A stretch of 64,000 nucleotides of DNA from Planctomycetia bacterium (GCA_026401035.1 JAPLNR010000053.1:25451-89450), one strand, 5' to 3'. Positions 17,292-27,811 are shown, counted from the first letter of the stretch. The notes: generated by a model from the sequence alone, not told the origin. Numbers and translations: made by a program.

Positions 17292-18034
17292 TTGAGTCCC
17301 TTAAAGAAGTCGCCGAGCTCTTCGTCGTCGGCCGGGCCATCATCGGCAGCGGCAGCTTCACCTGGCCAGGCGGGGCTTTCCTCGGCCGCTGCTTCGGCCA
17401 CCGGCTCCGCCGCCAGAAAATCGAAGCCTTTGCCGGCAGGCTTCTTCGTCGACGCATCTTTCTGGTGCTCGGGGTTCGCTGCCGGCACATCGACGGCCGC
17501 GCTTTCTTCGGCGACGGCGTCCTCCGCTTCCGCGGCGTTCTCCGTGTCCGGCTGAAAGCCGTCCTCCGGCAGCACTTGATCCGGCAGCGTTTGAGCCGGC
17601 ACGCCCGAATCGACCACGGACTCGACGGCATGCTCGACCCGCAGATGCTCGGAATCTGCTGCCTGCTTCATCCCGACCGTCACATCGGATGCATCACGGT
17701 CCGCTCGCCGCACTGCGGCGGTTCGCGTGCCGGGAGCCGCCGCGTATTCGACACGAAATGTAAGGCTGCCGACGCGAACGATAGCCCCGGATGCCACCGG
17801 AGTCTTCACGCTCGTCTCGACCTGTTCGTCTTCCAGAAAAGTGCCGTTCGTCGAGCCGAGGTCGCGAATGAACACTTCGCCATCCGTCGCGAAGAACTCA
17901 CAGTGCTTGCGGCTGACGCGATCCTGCTGGATGCGAAACTTCGCCTCTTCGCTGCGTCCGACAACGACCGGGAGCCGCACGGTGAAAGTGCCCTCCTTGG
18001 ATTTGGGGGCAATGACGACGAACAGGACATTCAT
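17288..18034 (-). CDS. FHA-domain protein
   Basis: A 248-residue protein with a forkhead-associated domain at about residues 1-95. 'VVVGRSEEAKFRIQQDRVSRKHCEF' and 'IRDLGSTNGTFLEDE' hold the GR, S-R-K-H and GSTNGTF residues that bind phosphothreonine. The remainder is acidic, Ala-rich and probably disordered, ending in 'DDEELGDFFKGLK'. It probably docks to Ser/Thr-kinase substrates in the cytoplasm. Its stop overlaps the panB start, so the two are translated together, an unexpected pairing of a signalling and a biosynthetic gene. Confidence 0.88.
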   Translation of the reverse strand: MNVLFVVIAPKSKEGTFTVRLPVVVGRSEEAKFRIQQDRVSRKHCEFFATDGEVFIRDLGSTNGTFLEDEQVETSVKTPVASGAIVRVGSLTFRVEYAAAPGTRTAAVRRADRDASDVTVGMKQAADSEHLRVEHAVESVVDSGVPAQTLPDQVLPEDGFQPDTENAAEAEDAVAEESAAVDVPAANPEHQKDASTKKPAGKGFDFLAAEPVAEAAAEESPAWPGEAAAADDGPADDEELGDFFKGLK

Positions 18035-18145
18035 GGAGGCAACACCACAAAAAAGGGCGATGCACCGATTCTAACCCACCGGAAGGGGTGTCCAATTCGA
18101 TCCCCCCAGATTCCGCAGAAAACCACGTTTACCCAGAGGGTGATC

Positions 18146-18173
18146 TTGCGGCGACCCCGGGTGCCTCTATAAT
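18146..18173 (+). promoter_or_regulatory. Promoter for tRNA-Gly (and tig)
   Basis: TTGCGG (18146-18151) and a perfect TATAAT (18168-18173) are 16 nt apart. The tRNA gene begins 50 nt downstream. The consensus -10 stands out in GC-rich DNA. Confidence 0.6.
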
Positions 18174-18223
18174 CGCCGGGTTCCAAGGCGGTCATGACCT
18201 CGGTCATGCACGTCGTTTCGTTC

Positions 18224-18296
18224 GCGGGTGTAGCTCAGTTGGTAGAGCACCACGTTGCCAACGTGGTTGTCGTGGGTTCGAATCCCATCACCCGCT
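18224..18296 (+). tRNA. tRNA-Gly (anticodon GCC)
   Basis: A 73-nt cloverleaf can be drawn. The acceptor arms GCGGGTG (18224-18230) and CACCCGC (18289-18295) pair fully, with T at the discriminator position. The D arm reads GCTCAGTTGGTAGAGC. The anticodon stem CCACG/CGTGG encloses the loop TTGCCAA with anticodon GCC. The T arm is GTGGGTTCGAATCCCAT. CCA is not encoded. It lies between the divergent FHA gene and tig. Confidence 0.97.
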
Positions 18297-18393
18297 TCCT
18301 TTCCTCCGTTCTTCAGCTCTGGCTCGACGTCGTGAGATGCGTGCCGGGCGGCGATCTCACCTCCATCCTCCTCGCCCCTGCCGGGAAATTTTC

Positions 18394-19887
18394 ATGTCTG
18401 ATTCCGCAACTGCCCTCGCCCCTTCCGATGCCGCCGCCGACGAGTCCGCCCGTCAGCCGCTCAAACTCGATGTCGCAATCGAGAAGGTGTCGACCTGCCA
18501 GCGGCGGGTGAAGGTGACGATCCCGCGGGAGGACATCAATCGCCATCTGGAAGAGGCGGTCGCCGAACTGATGCCCAGCGCCCTGCTGCCGGGCTTCCGT
18601 CCCGGCCGCGCACCGCGGTCGCTGGTCAGCAGCCGCTTCAAGACCGAACTGGCCGACCAGATTCGCTCAAAGCTGCTCACGGAGGCGATGTCGCAGGTGA
18701 CGGAGCAGGAGAAGCTCTCGCCGATCAGCGAACCAGACATCGACATCGGCGCCGTCGTGCTGCCCGACGAAGGCCCGATGACCTTTGAATTCTCGATCGA
18801 GGTCCGGCCCGAATTTGAAATGCCCACGTGGAAGGGGCTGTCGATCAAGCGGCCCTCGCGGACGATTTCCACGGACGACGTCACCGAGGCGCTCGGCAAC
18901 ATCCTCCGCGAGCGCAGCCGGCTCGTGCCGCACGACGGAGCTCCGGCCCCGGGCGACATGATCGTCGCCAATCTCCGGTTTCTGGACGGCGACAAACTGC
19001 TCTCCGAGGCCAACGAACTCGAAATCGTGATCCGCCCCAAGCTCTCGTTCGCCGATGCCGAACTGCCCGGTTTCGATGCGCTCGTGAAGAAGGCCAAGGC
19101 CGGTACGACCGTCACCGCCGGTGTGAAGGTTTCGAACGAGGCCGCTGTCGAGACGTTGCGCGGCAAGGACGTCACGCTGGAACTCACGGTTCTCGAGGTG
19201 AAGAAACTCGAACTGCCCGAACTCACGCCGGAACTGCTCGAGGAGCTCGGCGGCTTCGAATCGGCCGACGCCCTCCGCGACGCGGTCCGCAAGCAGTTGG
19301 AAAGCCAGCTGGAATGGCATCGCCGCCGCCAGGTGCGACAGCAGGTCTCCAGCGCCCTCACCTCCTCGGCGAACTGGGATCTGCCCCCCGATCTGCTGCG
19401 TCGGCAGAGCCAGCGGGAATTGGAGCGTTCGATCCTCGAACTCCGCCGCAGCGGTTTTGACGACGATTCGATCCGCCGCCATGTCAACGAATTACGGCAG
19501 TCCGTGATGGCGAGCACGGCACGGGCGCTCAAGGAACACTTCATTCTCGAGCGGATCGCGGAGGAACAGTCGATCGCCGATTCGGCGGCCGACTACGACG
19601 AAGAAATTCGCGCGATCGCCGCCCAATCGGGTGAACCGCCCCGCCGCGTGCGGGCCAGCCTCGAGAAGCGGGGCCTGATGGACGTGCTCCGCAACCAGAT
19701 CATCGAGCGGAAGACGCTCGACGTCGTCACCGAAAACGCGAAGTTCACCGACATGCCGTTCGAGTTTCCCCGTCCCGACACCGATGCCGTCGACCATGCG
19801 GTCTGCGGGATGCTCGTCGGCGAGGAGGAGATTCCGACGGCCCTGCACGCCGAGGCGGTCGTCCGCACTCCGGGCAAAAGGGCATAA
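18394..19887 (+). CDS. tig: Trigger factor chaperone
   Basis: The 497-residue product is trigger factor, the ribosome-bound chaperone and peptidyl-prolyl isomerase. The N-terminal ribosome-binding domain carries '[15 protein letters not shown]', matching the family signature GFRxGxxP. A central FKBP-like domain ('[17 protein letters not shown]', '[18 protein letters not shown]') and a long helical C-domain follow ('[16 protein letters not shown]'-type end). It is somewhat longer than the E. coli protein owing to an extra N-terminal stretch of about 20 residues and a C-terminal tail. Two clpP genes follow, as in the common tig-clpP arrangement. Confidence 0.95.
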   Translation: MSDSATALAPSDAAADESARQPLKLDVAIEKVSTCQRRVKVTIPREDINRHLEEAVAELMPSALLPGFRPGRAPRSLVSSRFKTELADQIRSKLLTEAMSQVTEQEKLSPISEPDIDIGAVVLPDEGPMTFEFSIEVRPEFEMPTWKGLSIKRPSRTISTDDVTEALGNILRERSRLVPHDGAPAPGDMIVANLRFLDGDKLLSEANELEIVIRPKLSFADAELPGFDALVKKAKAGTTVTAGVKVSNEAAVETLRGKDVTLELTVLEVKKLELPELTPELLEELGGFESADALRDAVRKQLESQLEWHRRRQVRQQVSSALTSSANWDLPPDLLRRQSQRELERSILELRRSGFDDDSIRRHVNELRQSVMASTARALKEHFILERIAEEQSIADSAADYDEEIRAIAAQSGEPPRRVRASLEKRGLMDVLRNQIIERKTLDVVTENAKFTDMPFEFPRPDTDAVDHAVCGMLVGEEEIPTALHAEAVVRTPGKRA

Positions 19888-19904
19888 GGGGAAGCGAGAC
19901 ACAC

Positions 19905-20546
19905 ATGCAAAGGCAGCCCCGACACTCCATGGCCAACGACCCGCAAAACTCCAGCGCGAGCCGCGACTACCAGCGGCAGCGGCAGATGACGCTGGGCGAT
20001 CTGCTCCTGGAAAACAGGATCATCCTGCTGCAGGGCGAGATCTACGACGGCAACGCCAACGAACTGGTGATGAAACTCCTCTACCTGCAGAGCGAGAACC
20101 GTCGCAAAGACATCCACTTCTACATCAACTCGCCCGGCGGCAGCGTCACGGCGACGATGGCGATCTACGACACGATGCAGATTCTCTCCTGCCCGGTGGC
20201 CACCTACTGCGTTGGTCTGGCCGCGAGCGGCGGAGCGGTGCTGCTGGCTGGCGGCGCCAAGGGCAAGCGCTACGTGCTGCCGCATGCCAAGGTGATGATC
20301 CACCAGCCCTACGGCCAGGTGGGCGGCCAGGTGAGCGACATCGAGATCCAGGCCGACGAGATCATCAAGACCCGTTCGGTTCTGAACGAGATCCTGGCAA
20401 GCCACACCGGCCAACCCTTGGACCGCATCGCCAAAGACACCGACCGCGACCGCTACCTCACAGCGTCCGAAGCCAAGGAATACGGGCTCGTCGACGAGAT
20501 TCTGAGCAAGCCGCCCGTGGCCGAAGACGAAAAAGAGAAGGACTGA
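19905..20546 (+). CDS. clpP: ATP-dependent Clp protease subunit ClpP (first copy)
   Basis: A 213-residue ClpP. The catalytic triad is intact: Ser in '[13 protein letters not shown]', His in 'KVMIHQP' and Asp in '[12 protein letters not shown]'. The residue after the nucleophile is Gly rather than the usual Met (ASMG), a variant seen in secondary ClpP isoforms. '[10 protein letters not shown]' lines the oxyanion hole. The N-terminus extends about 30 residues before the conserved '[14 protein letters not shown]'; ATG 19929 is an alternative start. It lies 17 nt after tig and 3 nt before a second clpP. Confidence 0.95.
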   Translation: MQRQPRHSMANDPQNSSASRDYQRQRQMTLGDLLLENRIILLQGEIYDGNANELVMKLLYLQSENRRKDIHFYINSPGGSVTATMAIYDTMQILSCPVATYCVGLAASGGAVLLAGGAKGKRYVLPHAKVMIHQPYGQVGGQVSDIEIQADEIIKTRSVLNEILASHTGQPLDRIAKDTDRDRYLTASEAKEYGLVDEILSKPPVAEDEKEKD

Positions 20547-20549
20547 TCC

Positions 20550-21164
20550 ATGCCGCTGATCCCCTATGTCATCGAGAAGAGCGGCCGCGAAGAGCGGGCC
20601 ATGGACATCTACAGCCGCCTGCTCAAGGACCGCATCGTGTTCCTGGGCTCGCAGGTGAACGACGAGGTCGCCAACGCGATCGTCGCGCAGATGCTGTTTC
20701 TGCAATCGGACGACCCGAAGTCCGACATTCACCTCTACATCAACTCTCCCGGCGGCAGCGTCACGGCGGGCCTCGCCATCTACGACACGATGCAGTTCGT
20801 GACCTGCGACGTGGCGACCTACTGCATCGGCCAGTGTGCCTCGATGGGGGCCGTGCTGCTCACCGCCGGCGCCCATGGCAAGCGGCGGGCGTTGCCCAAC
20901 TCGCGGATCATGATCCACCAGCCGCTCGCCGGCATGGAGGGCACGGCGGAGGAGATCATGATCCACGCCAAGGAATTCAAGAACATCAAGCACAAGCTCA
21001 ATGCGATCCTGCTCAAGCACACCGGGCACCCGCTCGAGAAGATCGAGCAGGACACGGATCGCGACCGGTTCATGTCGGCGCAGGAAGCGTGCGACTACCG
21101 GCTGATCGACCAGGTCATCGAACACATGCCGGCCGCCAAGGCCGACGTGAAGAGCATCGGCTGA
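20550..21164 (+). CDS. clpP: ATP-dependent Clp protease subunit ClpP (second copy)
   Basis: A 204-residue canonical ClpP: '[19 protein letters not shown]', '[21 protein letters not shown]', Ser in '[13 protein letters not shown]', His in 'SRIMIHQP' and Asp in '[12 protein letters not shown]'. It is closer to the standard ClpP1 than the upstream copy. The two could form mixed heptamers. No clpX or clpA is in the window, so the unfoldase partner is elsewhere. Confidence 0.96.
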   Translation: MPLIPYVIEKSGREERAMDIYSRLLKDRIVFLGSQVNDEVANAIVAQMLFLQSDDPKSDIHLYINSPGGSVTAGLAIYDTMQFVTCDVATYCIGQCASMGAVLLTAGAHGKRRALPNSRIMIHQPLAGMEGTAEEIMIHAKEFKNIKHKLNAILLKHTGHPLEKIEQDTDRDRFMSAQEACDYRLIDQVIEHMPAAKADVKSIG

Positions 21165-21212
21165 GACTGAGACTGAGACCAGTTCGACCGTCTGACGCGC
21201 AGGAGGCGCATC

Positions 21213-22160
21213 ATGACCAGAATCGCGAATGGAATCGCAGCGGTCCTCGTTCTGTCGGTCGTGCCATTCATGGCCGGCTGCAAGACCGACATCAGCCAGC
21301 AGTTGCTCGAACGCGAACTGCGGATGCAGGAGGACCAGATCTACCTCCTTCAGGATGAACTGCAGGAGAAGTGCGCCCGGCTCGACCGTGTCGCGGGCGA
21401 GAACACGAGCCTCAAGAAGCAACTGGGGATCGTCGATCCAAACGCGTCGCTGCCCACGCGGATCGATCTGCCCCCCGGCATTGCCAGCCCCGCCCGGTCG
21501 CTCCTCGGCGCGCCGACGATCGCTCCCCCGCCACTGAAACTGAAGCTGCCGGAGCCGGTGGGGGTGCCGCCGGTCGGCCCCGTGGGTGCCGGATCCGGTT
21601 CCGCCGATGGCCCCCGGTTCGGGCCGCCTGCCGGCGATCCCGCCGCCCCGGCCACGCTTCTTCCCCCCGCGCTCGAAGGCGTGCCGCCGCCGCTGCCCGC
21701 CGCCCCTGGTGATCGCGGCGCCGCTGCCCCTGCCATCAAGCGGCTCTCGCACGAGGAAAGCCTCGCCGTCGAAGGGCAGATCACGCACCTCGTGATCAAT
21801 CCCGGGAAGACCGAATGCTTCGACGGCGACGGCGATGGCACGACCGACGGGCTGGCCATCGTCTTCGAGCCGCGCGACGGCGACGAGCGGCTGGTGTCTG
21901 CGGCCGGCGACGTGACGATCTCGGCATTCGACCCCGCCGGCGGCGGTGGCACGGGCGAGGGGGCGTGCATCGCCAAGTGGGAGATCGCCTCGGCCGACGC
22001 GCTCGCCCACTTCCGGCGGACCTCGCGGGCCCGCGGTCTGCACTTCCGGCTGCCCTGGCAGGGCACGCCGCCCGCGGCCGACCACGTGCGGCTCTTCGTG
22101 CGGCTCACCACGTTCGACGGCCAGTCATTCGAGACCGACGCGACGGTGCGAACCCGGTAG
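21213..22160 (+). CDS. Lipoprotein with coiled coil and Pro-rich linker
   Basis: A 315-residue protein with a lipoprotein signal ('LVLSVVPFMAGCKTD', Cys about 23). A short coiled coil ('QQLLERELRMQEDQIYLLQDELQEKCARLDRV') is followed by a long Pro/Gly-rich linker and a C-terminal globular domain of about 130 residues ('ITHLVINPGKTECFDGDGDGTTDGLAIVFEPRDGD', ending 'LFVRLTTFDGQSFETDATVRT'). The C-domain looks like a beta-sandwich, but I cannot assign it. The coiled coil suggests oligomers at the membrane. Upstream GGAGG supports the start. This kind of protein is planctomycete-specific as far as I recognise. Confidence 0.7.
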   Translation: MTRIANGIAAVLVLSVVPFMAGCKTDISQQLLERELRMQEDQIYLLQDELQEKCARLDRVAGENTSLKKQLGIVDPNASLPTRIDLPPGIASPARSLLGAPTIAPPPLKLKLPEPVGVPPVGPVGAGSGSADGPRFGPPAGDPAAPATLLPPALEGVPPPLPAAPGDRGAAAPAIKRLSHEESLAVEGQITHLVINPGKTECFDGDGDGTTDGLAIVFEPRDGDERLVSAAGDVTISAFDPAGGGGTGEGACIAKWEIASADALAHFRRTSRARGLHFRLPWQGTPPAADHVRLFVRLTTFDGQSFETDATVRTR

Positions 22161-22185
22161 GCCGCTGCCCCCGGAGGCGGTCAGG

Positions 22186-22207
22186 GTCTGCTCGCGGAGC
22201 GAGCAGA

Positions 22208-22208
<1 letters not shown>
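22186..22208. terminator. 10-bp hairpin with GGA triloop between convergent genes
   Basis: GTCTGCTCGC and GCGAGCAGAC pair perfectly around GGA. On the minus strand the stem begins at the last base of the TAG stop of gap. It sits between convergent genes and would act in both directions; no T-run follows. Confidence 0.6.
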
Positions 22209-23224
<1,016 letters not shown>

Positions 23225-23468
23225 GGCAGTTCTCCTAGGGCGGGACGAACGTGGGGGCAGGCCGGCGCCGCGACGATGCGAGCAAAACGGCCCCCGGGGG
23301 GCGGCGGAATATACACCGCGTGAACGCGGCTGCTCAATTGCCCCGCAAATCGCAGGCAGTTTTCGCCTCCGCGGCGCACCGCTCCGCGAGCTTCCGCCGA
23401 TCCCGGCTCCCGGCAGCGATCACGGGTACGCTTTGACAATCGGCAGCGATCCCTTCATTCTCAGTTCC

Positions 23469-24164
23469 ATGCCCGCCCCCGTCATCGAACTTCACGACGT
23501 CCGCAAATCGTTCCCCCTCCCCGGTGGCGAGACGGTGCGGGTGCTCGATGTCGACTCCTTCGTGATGACCGCCGGCGAGCAGTGCGCCCTCGAAGGCCAG
23601 AGCGGCTCGGGCAAGTCGACGCTGCTGCACGTGATCTCCGGGATCATGCGGCCCGACAGCGGCCGCGTGGTCGTCGACGGGATCGACCTGACGCGGCTCG
23701 ACGAGGCCCGCCGCGACCGGGTGCGGGCCGACCAGCTCGGCCTCGTGTTCCAGCAGTTCAATCTCCTGCCCGGATTCACCGCCTTGGAAAACGTGCTCGT
23801 GGCGATGTCGTTCGGGTCGGGCCGCCCCGACCGCGACCGGGCCGCGGGGCTGCTCGCGGCCGTCGGGCTCGCCGACCGGCTCCACCACAAGCCCGCCGCG
23901 CTCTCCATCGGCCAGCAGCAGCGGGTGGCGGTGGCCCGGGCGTTGGCCAACCGACCGCGGGTGATCCTCGCCGACGAGCCGACGGCCAGCATCGATCCGG
24001 CCCACCAGCAGCAGGTGATCGATCTGCTCAAAAACACCTGCGCCGAGGAGCGGGTGGCCCTCCTGGTGGTGACCCACGCGCCGGAGGTGGCCGGCCAGTT
24101 TCCCCGCCGCCTGCGGCTCGAGGACTTCAACCGCGCCGCCCGCGCCGCCGTGAGGCCCGCATGA
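23469..24164 (+). CDS. ABC transporter ATP-binding protein, LolD/MacB type
   Basis: A 231-residue ATPase with Walker A 'EGQSGSGKST' (residues 42-51), Q-loop 'GLVFQQFNLLPGFTALENV', signature 'LSIGQQQRVAVARAL' and Walker B 'RVILADEPT', followed by the H-loop His in 'LLVVTHAP'. This class drives mechanotransmission-type exporters (LolCDE, MacB). It overlaps the permease start by 4 nt (ATGA), so both make one transporter. ATG 23469 is chosen because the domain starts immediately after it. It is the first gene of a nine-gene plus-strand cluster. Confidence 0.92.
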   Translation: MPAPVIELHDVRKSFPLPGGETVRVLDVDSFVMTAGEQCALEGQSGSGKSTLLHVISGIMRPDSGRVVVDGIDLTRLDEARRDRVRADQLGLVFQQFNLLPGFTALENVLVAMSFGSGRPDRDRAAGLLAAVGLADRLHHKPAALSIGQQQRVAVARALANRPRVILADEPTASIDPAHQQQVIDLLKNTCAEERVALLVVTHAPEVAGQFPRRLRLEDFNRAARAAVRPA

Positions 24165-25483
24165 GCCTGCTCGGCATCGCCTGGCGCAACATCCGGCAGC
24201 GGCTGCTCACCAGCGGCCTCACGGCGCTCTCGCTCGCGCTCGGCGTGGCGCTCGTCGTCGCCACGCTCGTCACCGGCAGCATCGTCAACAAGGCGTTCGA
24301 GTCGGGCTCCGGGCTCGGCTACAACATGATCGTCGGCGCGAAGGGGAGCCCGCTGCAGCTCGTCCTGAACAGCGTCTACTTCATCAGCCGGCCGATCGAA
24401 AACATCTCCTGGCCGTTCTATCAGCAGTTCCTGCCGGCAGCGGAGCGGGCCGACGGCGTCGACGGCACCTATGCGGCCAGCACGCAGACAGCCGTGCCGA
24501 TCTGCATGGGGGACTATTACCGCAGCTACCGCGTGGTCGGCACCAACGCCGCCTTCTTCGACCGGCTGAAACGCGGCACGGGCGAGGCCTACCGTTTCTC
24601 AGGCGGCGGCAACTTCCGCGACGAGGACTTCTTCGGCGGCGTGCTCGGCGCCACCGTGGCGGCGAACCTCGGGCTGAAGGTCGGTGATGACTTCGCCCCC
24701 ACGCACGGCGCCGACGACGGCAAGGTGCACGATCCCTTCAAGGTGGTCGGGATCCTCGCGCGAACCGACACGCCGATCGACCGCGGTGTGTTCGTGAACA
24801 TGGAGGGCTTCTATCTGCAGGATGGCCACGCCAAGCCGCTGCCCGAAGACGCTGCGGCGCAGCCGGAGCCGGCCCCTGCCGCCGTGCATCCCTCCGGCCA
24901 CGCGCCGTTGCCGGAGGCGCAGCGCGAAGTGACGGCGATCCTCCTCGAAACCGCATCGCTGCCGGGCCTGCCGGCGGAACTGACGGCCATGGGGCTGCGG
25001 ACCGCGATCAACGAGGGCCGCGACGGGCAGGCGGCCCTGCCCATCGCCGAGATCCGTCAGCTCCTCGATCTCTTCGTGCGACCGCTGGAGTTGCTGCTGC
25101 TGCTTGTCACCGCGCTGGTCGTGCTCGTCTCCGCGATCGGCATCCTCGTCAGCATGGTGGGCTCGTCGCTCGAGCGCAGCCGCGACGTGGCGATCATGCG
25201 GGCGCTCGGCGCCCGCCGCGGGCACGTGCTCGCCACCGTGCTCATCGAGGCGGTGCTCCTCGCCGTCGGCGGCGGCCTGGCCGGCTGGCTGCTCGGCCAC
25301 CTGCTCGTGGGGGCGATCGGCCCCCTGATCACGACCAACGCCGGCGTCTCGGCGAGCATCTTCTCGGCTGCGCCCCTGGCCGAAGCCCTGCTCGTGCCAT
25401 TCCTCGTGATCCTCGCCATCGCCGCCGCGCTGCTGCCCGCGATCGCCGCCTACCGCACCGACGTGGCCAAGTGGCTGGGATGA
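24161..25483 (+). CDS. ABC transporter permease, MacB/FtsX family
   Basis: A 440-residue permease with the four-helix FtsX layout: TM1 'LTALSLALGVALVVATLVTG', a large periplasmic domain (about residues 45-290), then three helices at the end ('LLLLLVTALVVLVSAIGILVSM', 'VLIEAVLLAVGGGLAGWLLG', 'VPFLVILAIAAALLPAIAAY'). The cytoplasmic loop 'RSRDVAIMRALGARRGHV' is the coupling helix of this family. The periplasmic part contains a His-containing Ala/Pro-rich insert around 'PAAVHPSGHAPLPEA'. Together with the upstream ATPase it probably moves something between the inner membrane and the periplasm. DUF3299 genes nearby recall the zinc-regulated Zrg cluster of Vibrio (from memory). Confidence 0.88.
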   Translation: MSLLGIAWRNIRQRLLTSGLTALSLALGVALVVATLVTGSIVNKAFESGSGLGYNMIVGAKGSPLQLVLNSVYFISRPIENISWPFYQQFLPAAERADGVDGTYAASTQTAVPICMGDYYRSYRVVGTNAAFFDRLKRGTGEAYRFSGGGNFRDEDFFGGVLGATVAANLGLKVGDDFAPTHGADDGKVHDPFKVVGILARTDTPIDRGVFVNMEGFYLQDGHAKPLPEDAAAQPEPAPAAVHPSGHAPLPEAQREVTAILLETASLPGLPAELTAMGLRTAINEGRDGQAALPIAEIRQLLDLFVRPLELLLLLVTALVVLVSAIGILVSMVGSSLERSRDVAIMRALGARRGHVLATVLIEAVLLAVGGGLAGWLLGHLLVGAIGPLITTNAGVSASIFSAAPLAEALLVPFLVILAIAAALLPAIAAYRTDVAKWLG

Positions 25484-25498
25484 GCGGCCGCCGGTAGA

Positions 25499-27091
25499 AT
25501 GACGGGCATGCATAAAACGCTCCGCTTCCTCATGGCGATGGTGGTGCTGGCGGCGACTCTCGTCGGCCAGATTCCCCGCGCCCAGGCCTGCCCATTCTGC
25601 TCCGCCGTGTCGCTCACCTTTGCGCAGGAGATCGCGCAGAGCCAGGCGGCCGTGATCGCCAGGCTCGTCGAGCCGCCGGCGGCGGGTTCGCTCTCGCCGC
25701 GGGCCGAGGGGCCGCTGCCGAAGGGGAAATTCGCGGTCGTCGAGGTGCTCAAGGGCGCTCCGCTCGTCGACGACGCCGGGCTGCTCGGGGCCGACGGCAA
25801 GCCGATCGAGACGATCATGCTCGAGGAGAAGCCGGTGGGATCGCTCTTCCTGCTCATGGGGATCGAGCCGCCAAACCTCGTCTGGTCGAGCCCGATTCAG
25901 TTGAGCGAGAAGGCCGTCGCCTACCTGAGGAAACTCGGCGACCTGCCGGAGAAGGGGCCCGACCGGCTGGCGTTCTTCCAGCAGCACCTGGAGGACCCCG
26001 ACGAGACGCTGGCACGCGATGCCTACGATGAATTCGCCGTCGCGCCCTATGACGATGTGCGCGGGCTCGAAAGCCGCATGGATCCGACCCAACTCCTGGC
26101 GTGGATCGAAAACCCGAAGGTGCAGGCCAACCGCCGCCGGCTCTACGCCACGATGCTCGGCGCCTGCGGCACCAAGGCGGATGCGGAACGGATTGCGGCG
26201 ATCCTCAAGGGGGAGAATATCTCCGAGGCCAATGCCGAGGTGCGGTCGGGGCTCGATGCGCTCATCGCCTGCTACGTGACGCTCCGCGGCACGGAAGGCC
26301 TCGATCTCGTCGATGACCTGTTTCTCGACCGGAAGGACCGTGACGTGCCCTTCACCGAGACCTATGCGGCGGTGATGGCGCTGCGGTTCCTCGGCGAGGA
26401 GTCCGACAGCGTGCCGCGGGAGCGAGTGCTCCAGTCGCTGCGGCTCCTGCTCGACGAGCCGAAACTTGCCGATCTCGTCATCGCCGACCTCGCCCGCTGG
26501 GAAGATTGGTCGGTGGTCGGGCGGCTGACGCTGCTTTTCGAGCAGGCGACCGCCGACAACATCTTCGTGCGGGAGCCGGTGGTGAACTACCTCAAGGCCT
26601 GTCCGCTTCCGGAGGCCGCCGTCGCCATCACGAAACTCGAACAGATCGATCCGGAGGCCGTGCGGCGGGCGGCGACGCTCGCCGGCTTTGCGGGGGCGCT
26701 GGCACCGCAGTCGGGCGGCAAGGATGCCCCGGCCGGCGCTGCGGCCAGCGCCGACGACGCAGACGGCGACGCCGGCGAGCCGCCGGGCGGACGCTCGCCG
26801 GCCGTAGACACAGCCGCCGCTCCATCCGCGGACGACGCGGCGTTGGCGGCTCGGATCGCGCCGGTGATCGCCGACGAGGATGCCACCGACGACGAAACGG
26901 CCACGGTGGCGGCGGCCGACGCCACCCTGCCTGCGGCGTCCCCCGCCGCTCTGGACCGCTGGAAGGCGATCAAGTGGGCCGCGTGGACAGTGATCGTGCT
27001 GGCGATCGCCGTCTTTTCCCGATCGGCGCTGACCTCACGACCGCCCCCGGGTCCGCGATCCGCATCCGGATCCACCACAGCTCCCAAATAA
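25499..27091 (+). CDS. Secreted CPFC-motif protein 1, HEAT-like
   Basis: A 530-residue protein with a signal peptide ending in 'PRAQA' and directly after it the motif CPFC ('ACPFCSAVSLTFAQEIAQSQAAVIARLV'). A beta-rich segment ('KFAVVEVLKGAPLV', 'VGSLFLLMG') precedes repeated helical pairs that look like HEAT repeats (about residues 150-400; 'FFQQHLEDPDETLARDAYDEFAVAPYDDV'). An acidic linker and a C-terminal membrane helix ('WAAWTVIVLAIAVFSRSAL') end the protein, so it is anchored with most of it outside. It is paralogous to the protein at 31325. The C-x-x-C next to the cleavage site could bind metal or be redox-active. I know this as a planctomycete-type family without assigned function. Confidence 0.72.
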   Translation: MTGMHKTLRFLMAMVVLAATLVGQIPRAQACPFCSAVSLTFAQEIAQSQAAVIARLVEPPAAGSLSPRAEGPLPKGKFAVVEVLKGAPLVDDAGLLGADGKPIETIMLEEKPVGSLFLLMGIEPPNLVWSSPIQLSEKAVAYLRKLGDLPEKGPDRLAFFQQHLEDPDETLARDAYDEFAVAPYDDVRGLESRMDPTQLLAWIENPKVQANRRRLYATMLGACGTKADAERIAAILKGENISEANAEVRSGLDALIACYVTLRGTEGLDLVDDLFLDRKDRDVPFTETYAAVMALRFLGEESDSVPRERVLQSLRLLLDEPKLADLVIADLARWEDWSVVGRLTLLFEQATADNIFVREPVVNYLKACPLPEAAVAITKLEQIDPEAVRRAATLAGFAGALAPQSGGKDAPAGAAASADDADGDAGEPPGGRSPAVDTAAAPSADDAALAARIAPVIADEDATDDETATVAAADATLPAASPAALDRWKAIKWAAWTVIVLAIAVFSRSALTSRPPPGPRSASGSTTAPK

Positions 27092-27118
27092 ACGCCGCCT
27101 TCGCCCGCTGATCCCGCC

Positions 27119-27811
27119 ATGGCCACCGGTCTCTTCGAAACACCCCGCCAGCTTCCCGACCCGGAGGCCGGCCCTCCGGATGCCACCGACCGCTACCGCG
27201 CGCTGGGCGGCGCGACGATCGCTGCGGCGGTGCTCGCGCTCTTGTCGCCGCTGGCCTTGCTCGATTGGTGGCTGCTGGTGGTGCCGGTGCTCGGAACGGT
27301 GCTCGGCGTGGTCGCGCTTCGCGACATCGCCGCGCGGCCCGAGGATCTCACCGGCAGGCCGCTGGCACTGGCCGCGATCGTGCTGTCGGCGGCCTGCTTC
27401 GTCGGTGGGATCGTCCGTCTCTCGATGGTCTATGCCGCCGAACTGCCGGCCGGCCATGAGCGGCTCAACTACACGTCGCTCCAGCCGCTGGACGGGGATC
27501 CGCCCGACGCGGTGCCTGATTCAGCCCGCGCCATGGACGGCCACAACGTGCTGCTCAAGGGCTACATGTATCCCGGCAAGCAGCAGCAGGGGATCACGCA
27601 GTTTCTGCTCGTCCGCGATCAGGGAGACTGCTGCTTCGGCGGCAATCCAAAGATCACCGACCGAGTGCTCGTGCAGCTCAGCGATCCCCGCGGAATTCCG
27701 TTCTCGCCCCGGCTCACGAAGATCGCCGGCCGGTTCGCGGTGCGGCCCGCCGGCACGTCTGCGCTCGACGGTGGCGTGCTCTACCATCTGGAGGACGCGA
27801 GTGCACGGTAG
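27119..27811 (+). CDS. Membrane protein with DUF3299-like domain
   Basis: A 230-residue protein. The N-terminal half has three to four helices of DUF4190-like character ('IAAAVLALLSPLALLDWWLLVVPVLGTVLGVVALRD', 'ALAAIVLSAACFVGGIVRLS'). The C-terminal half (about 135-230) is DUF3299-like: 'HNVLLKGYMYPGKQQQGITQFLLVRDQGDCCFGGNP', then 'LVQLSDP'. Its Cys-Cys pair is shared with the next gene's product. It overlaps that gene by 11 nt. The pairing of a membrane-anchored and a lipid-anchored DUF3299 protein with an ABC exporter suggests a periplasmic complex at the inner membrane. Confidence 0.72.
   Translation: MATGLFETPRQLPDPEAGPPDATDRYRALGGATIAAAVLALLSPLALLDWWLLVVPVLGTVLGVVALRDIAARPEDLTGRPLALAAIVLSAACFVGGIVRLSMVYAAELPAGHERLNYTSLQPLDGDPPDAVPDSARAMDGHNVLLKGYMYPGKQQQGITQFLLVRDQGDCCFGGNPKITDRVLVQLSDPRGIPFSPRLTKIAGRFAVRPAGTSALDGGVLYHLEDASAR

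Noticed and set aside
19593..22085. An 830-codon minus-strand frame across tig, clpP and the lipoprotein gene
   Set aside because: Antisense shadow of well-recognised genes; no domain and atypical composition.
23469..25483. Assigning the ABC pair as LolCDE lipoprotein release system
   Set aside because: Only one permease is present, its periplasmic domain has no evident Lol hook motif, and the DUF3299/CPFC neighbours point elsewhere.
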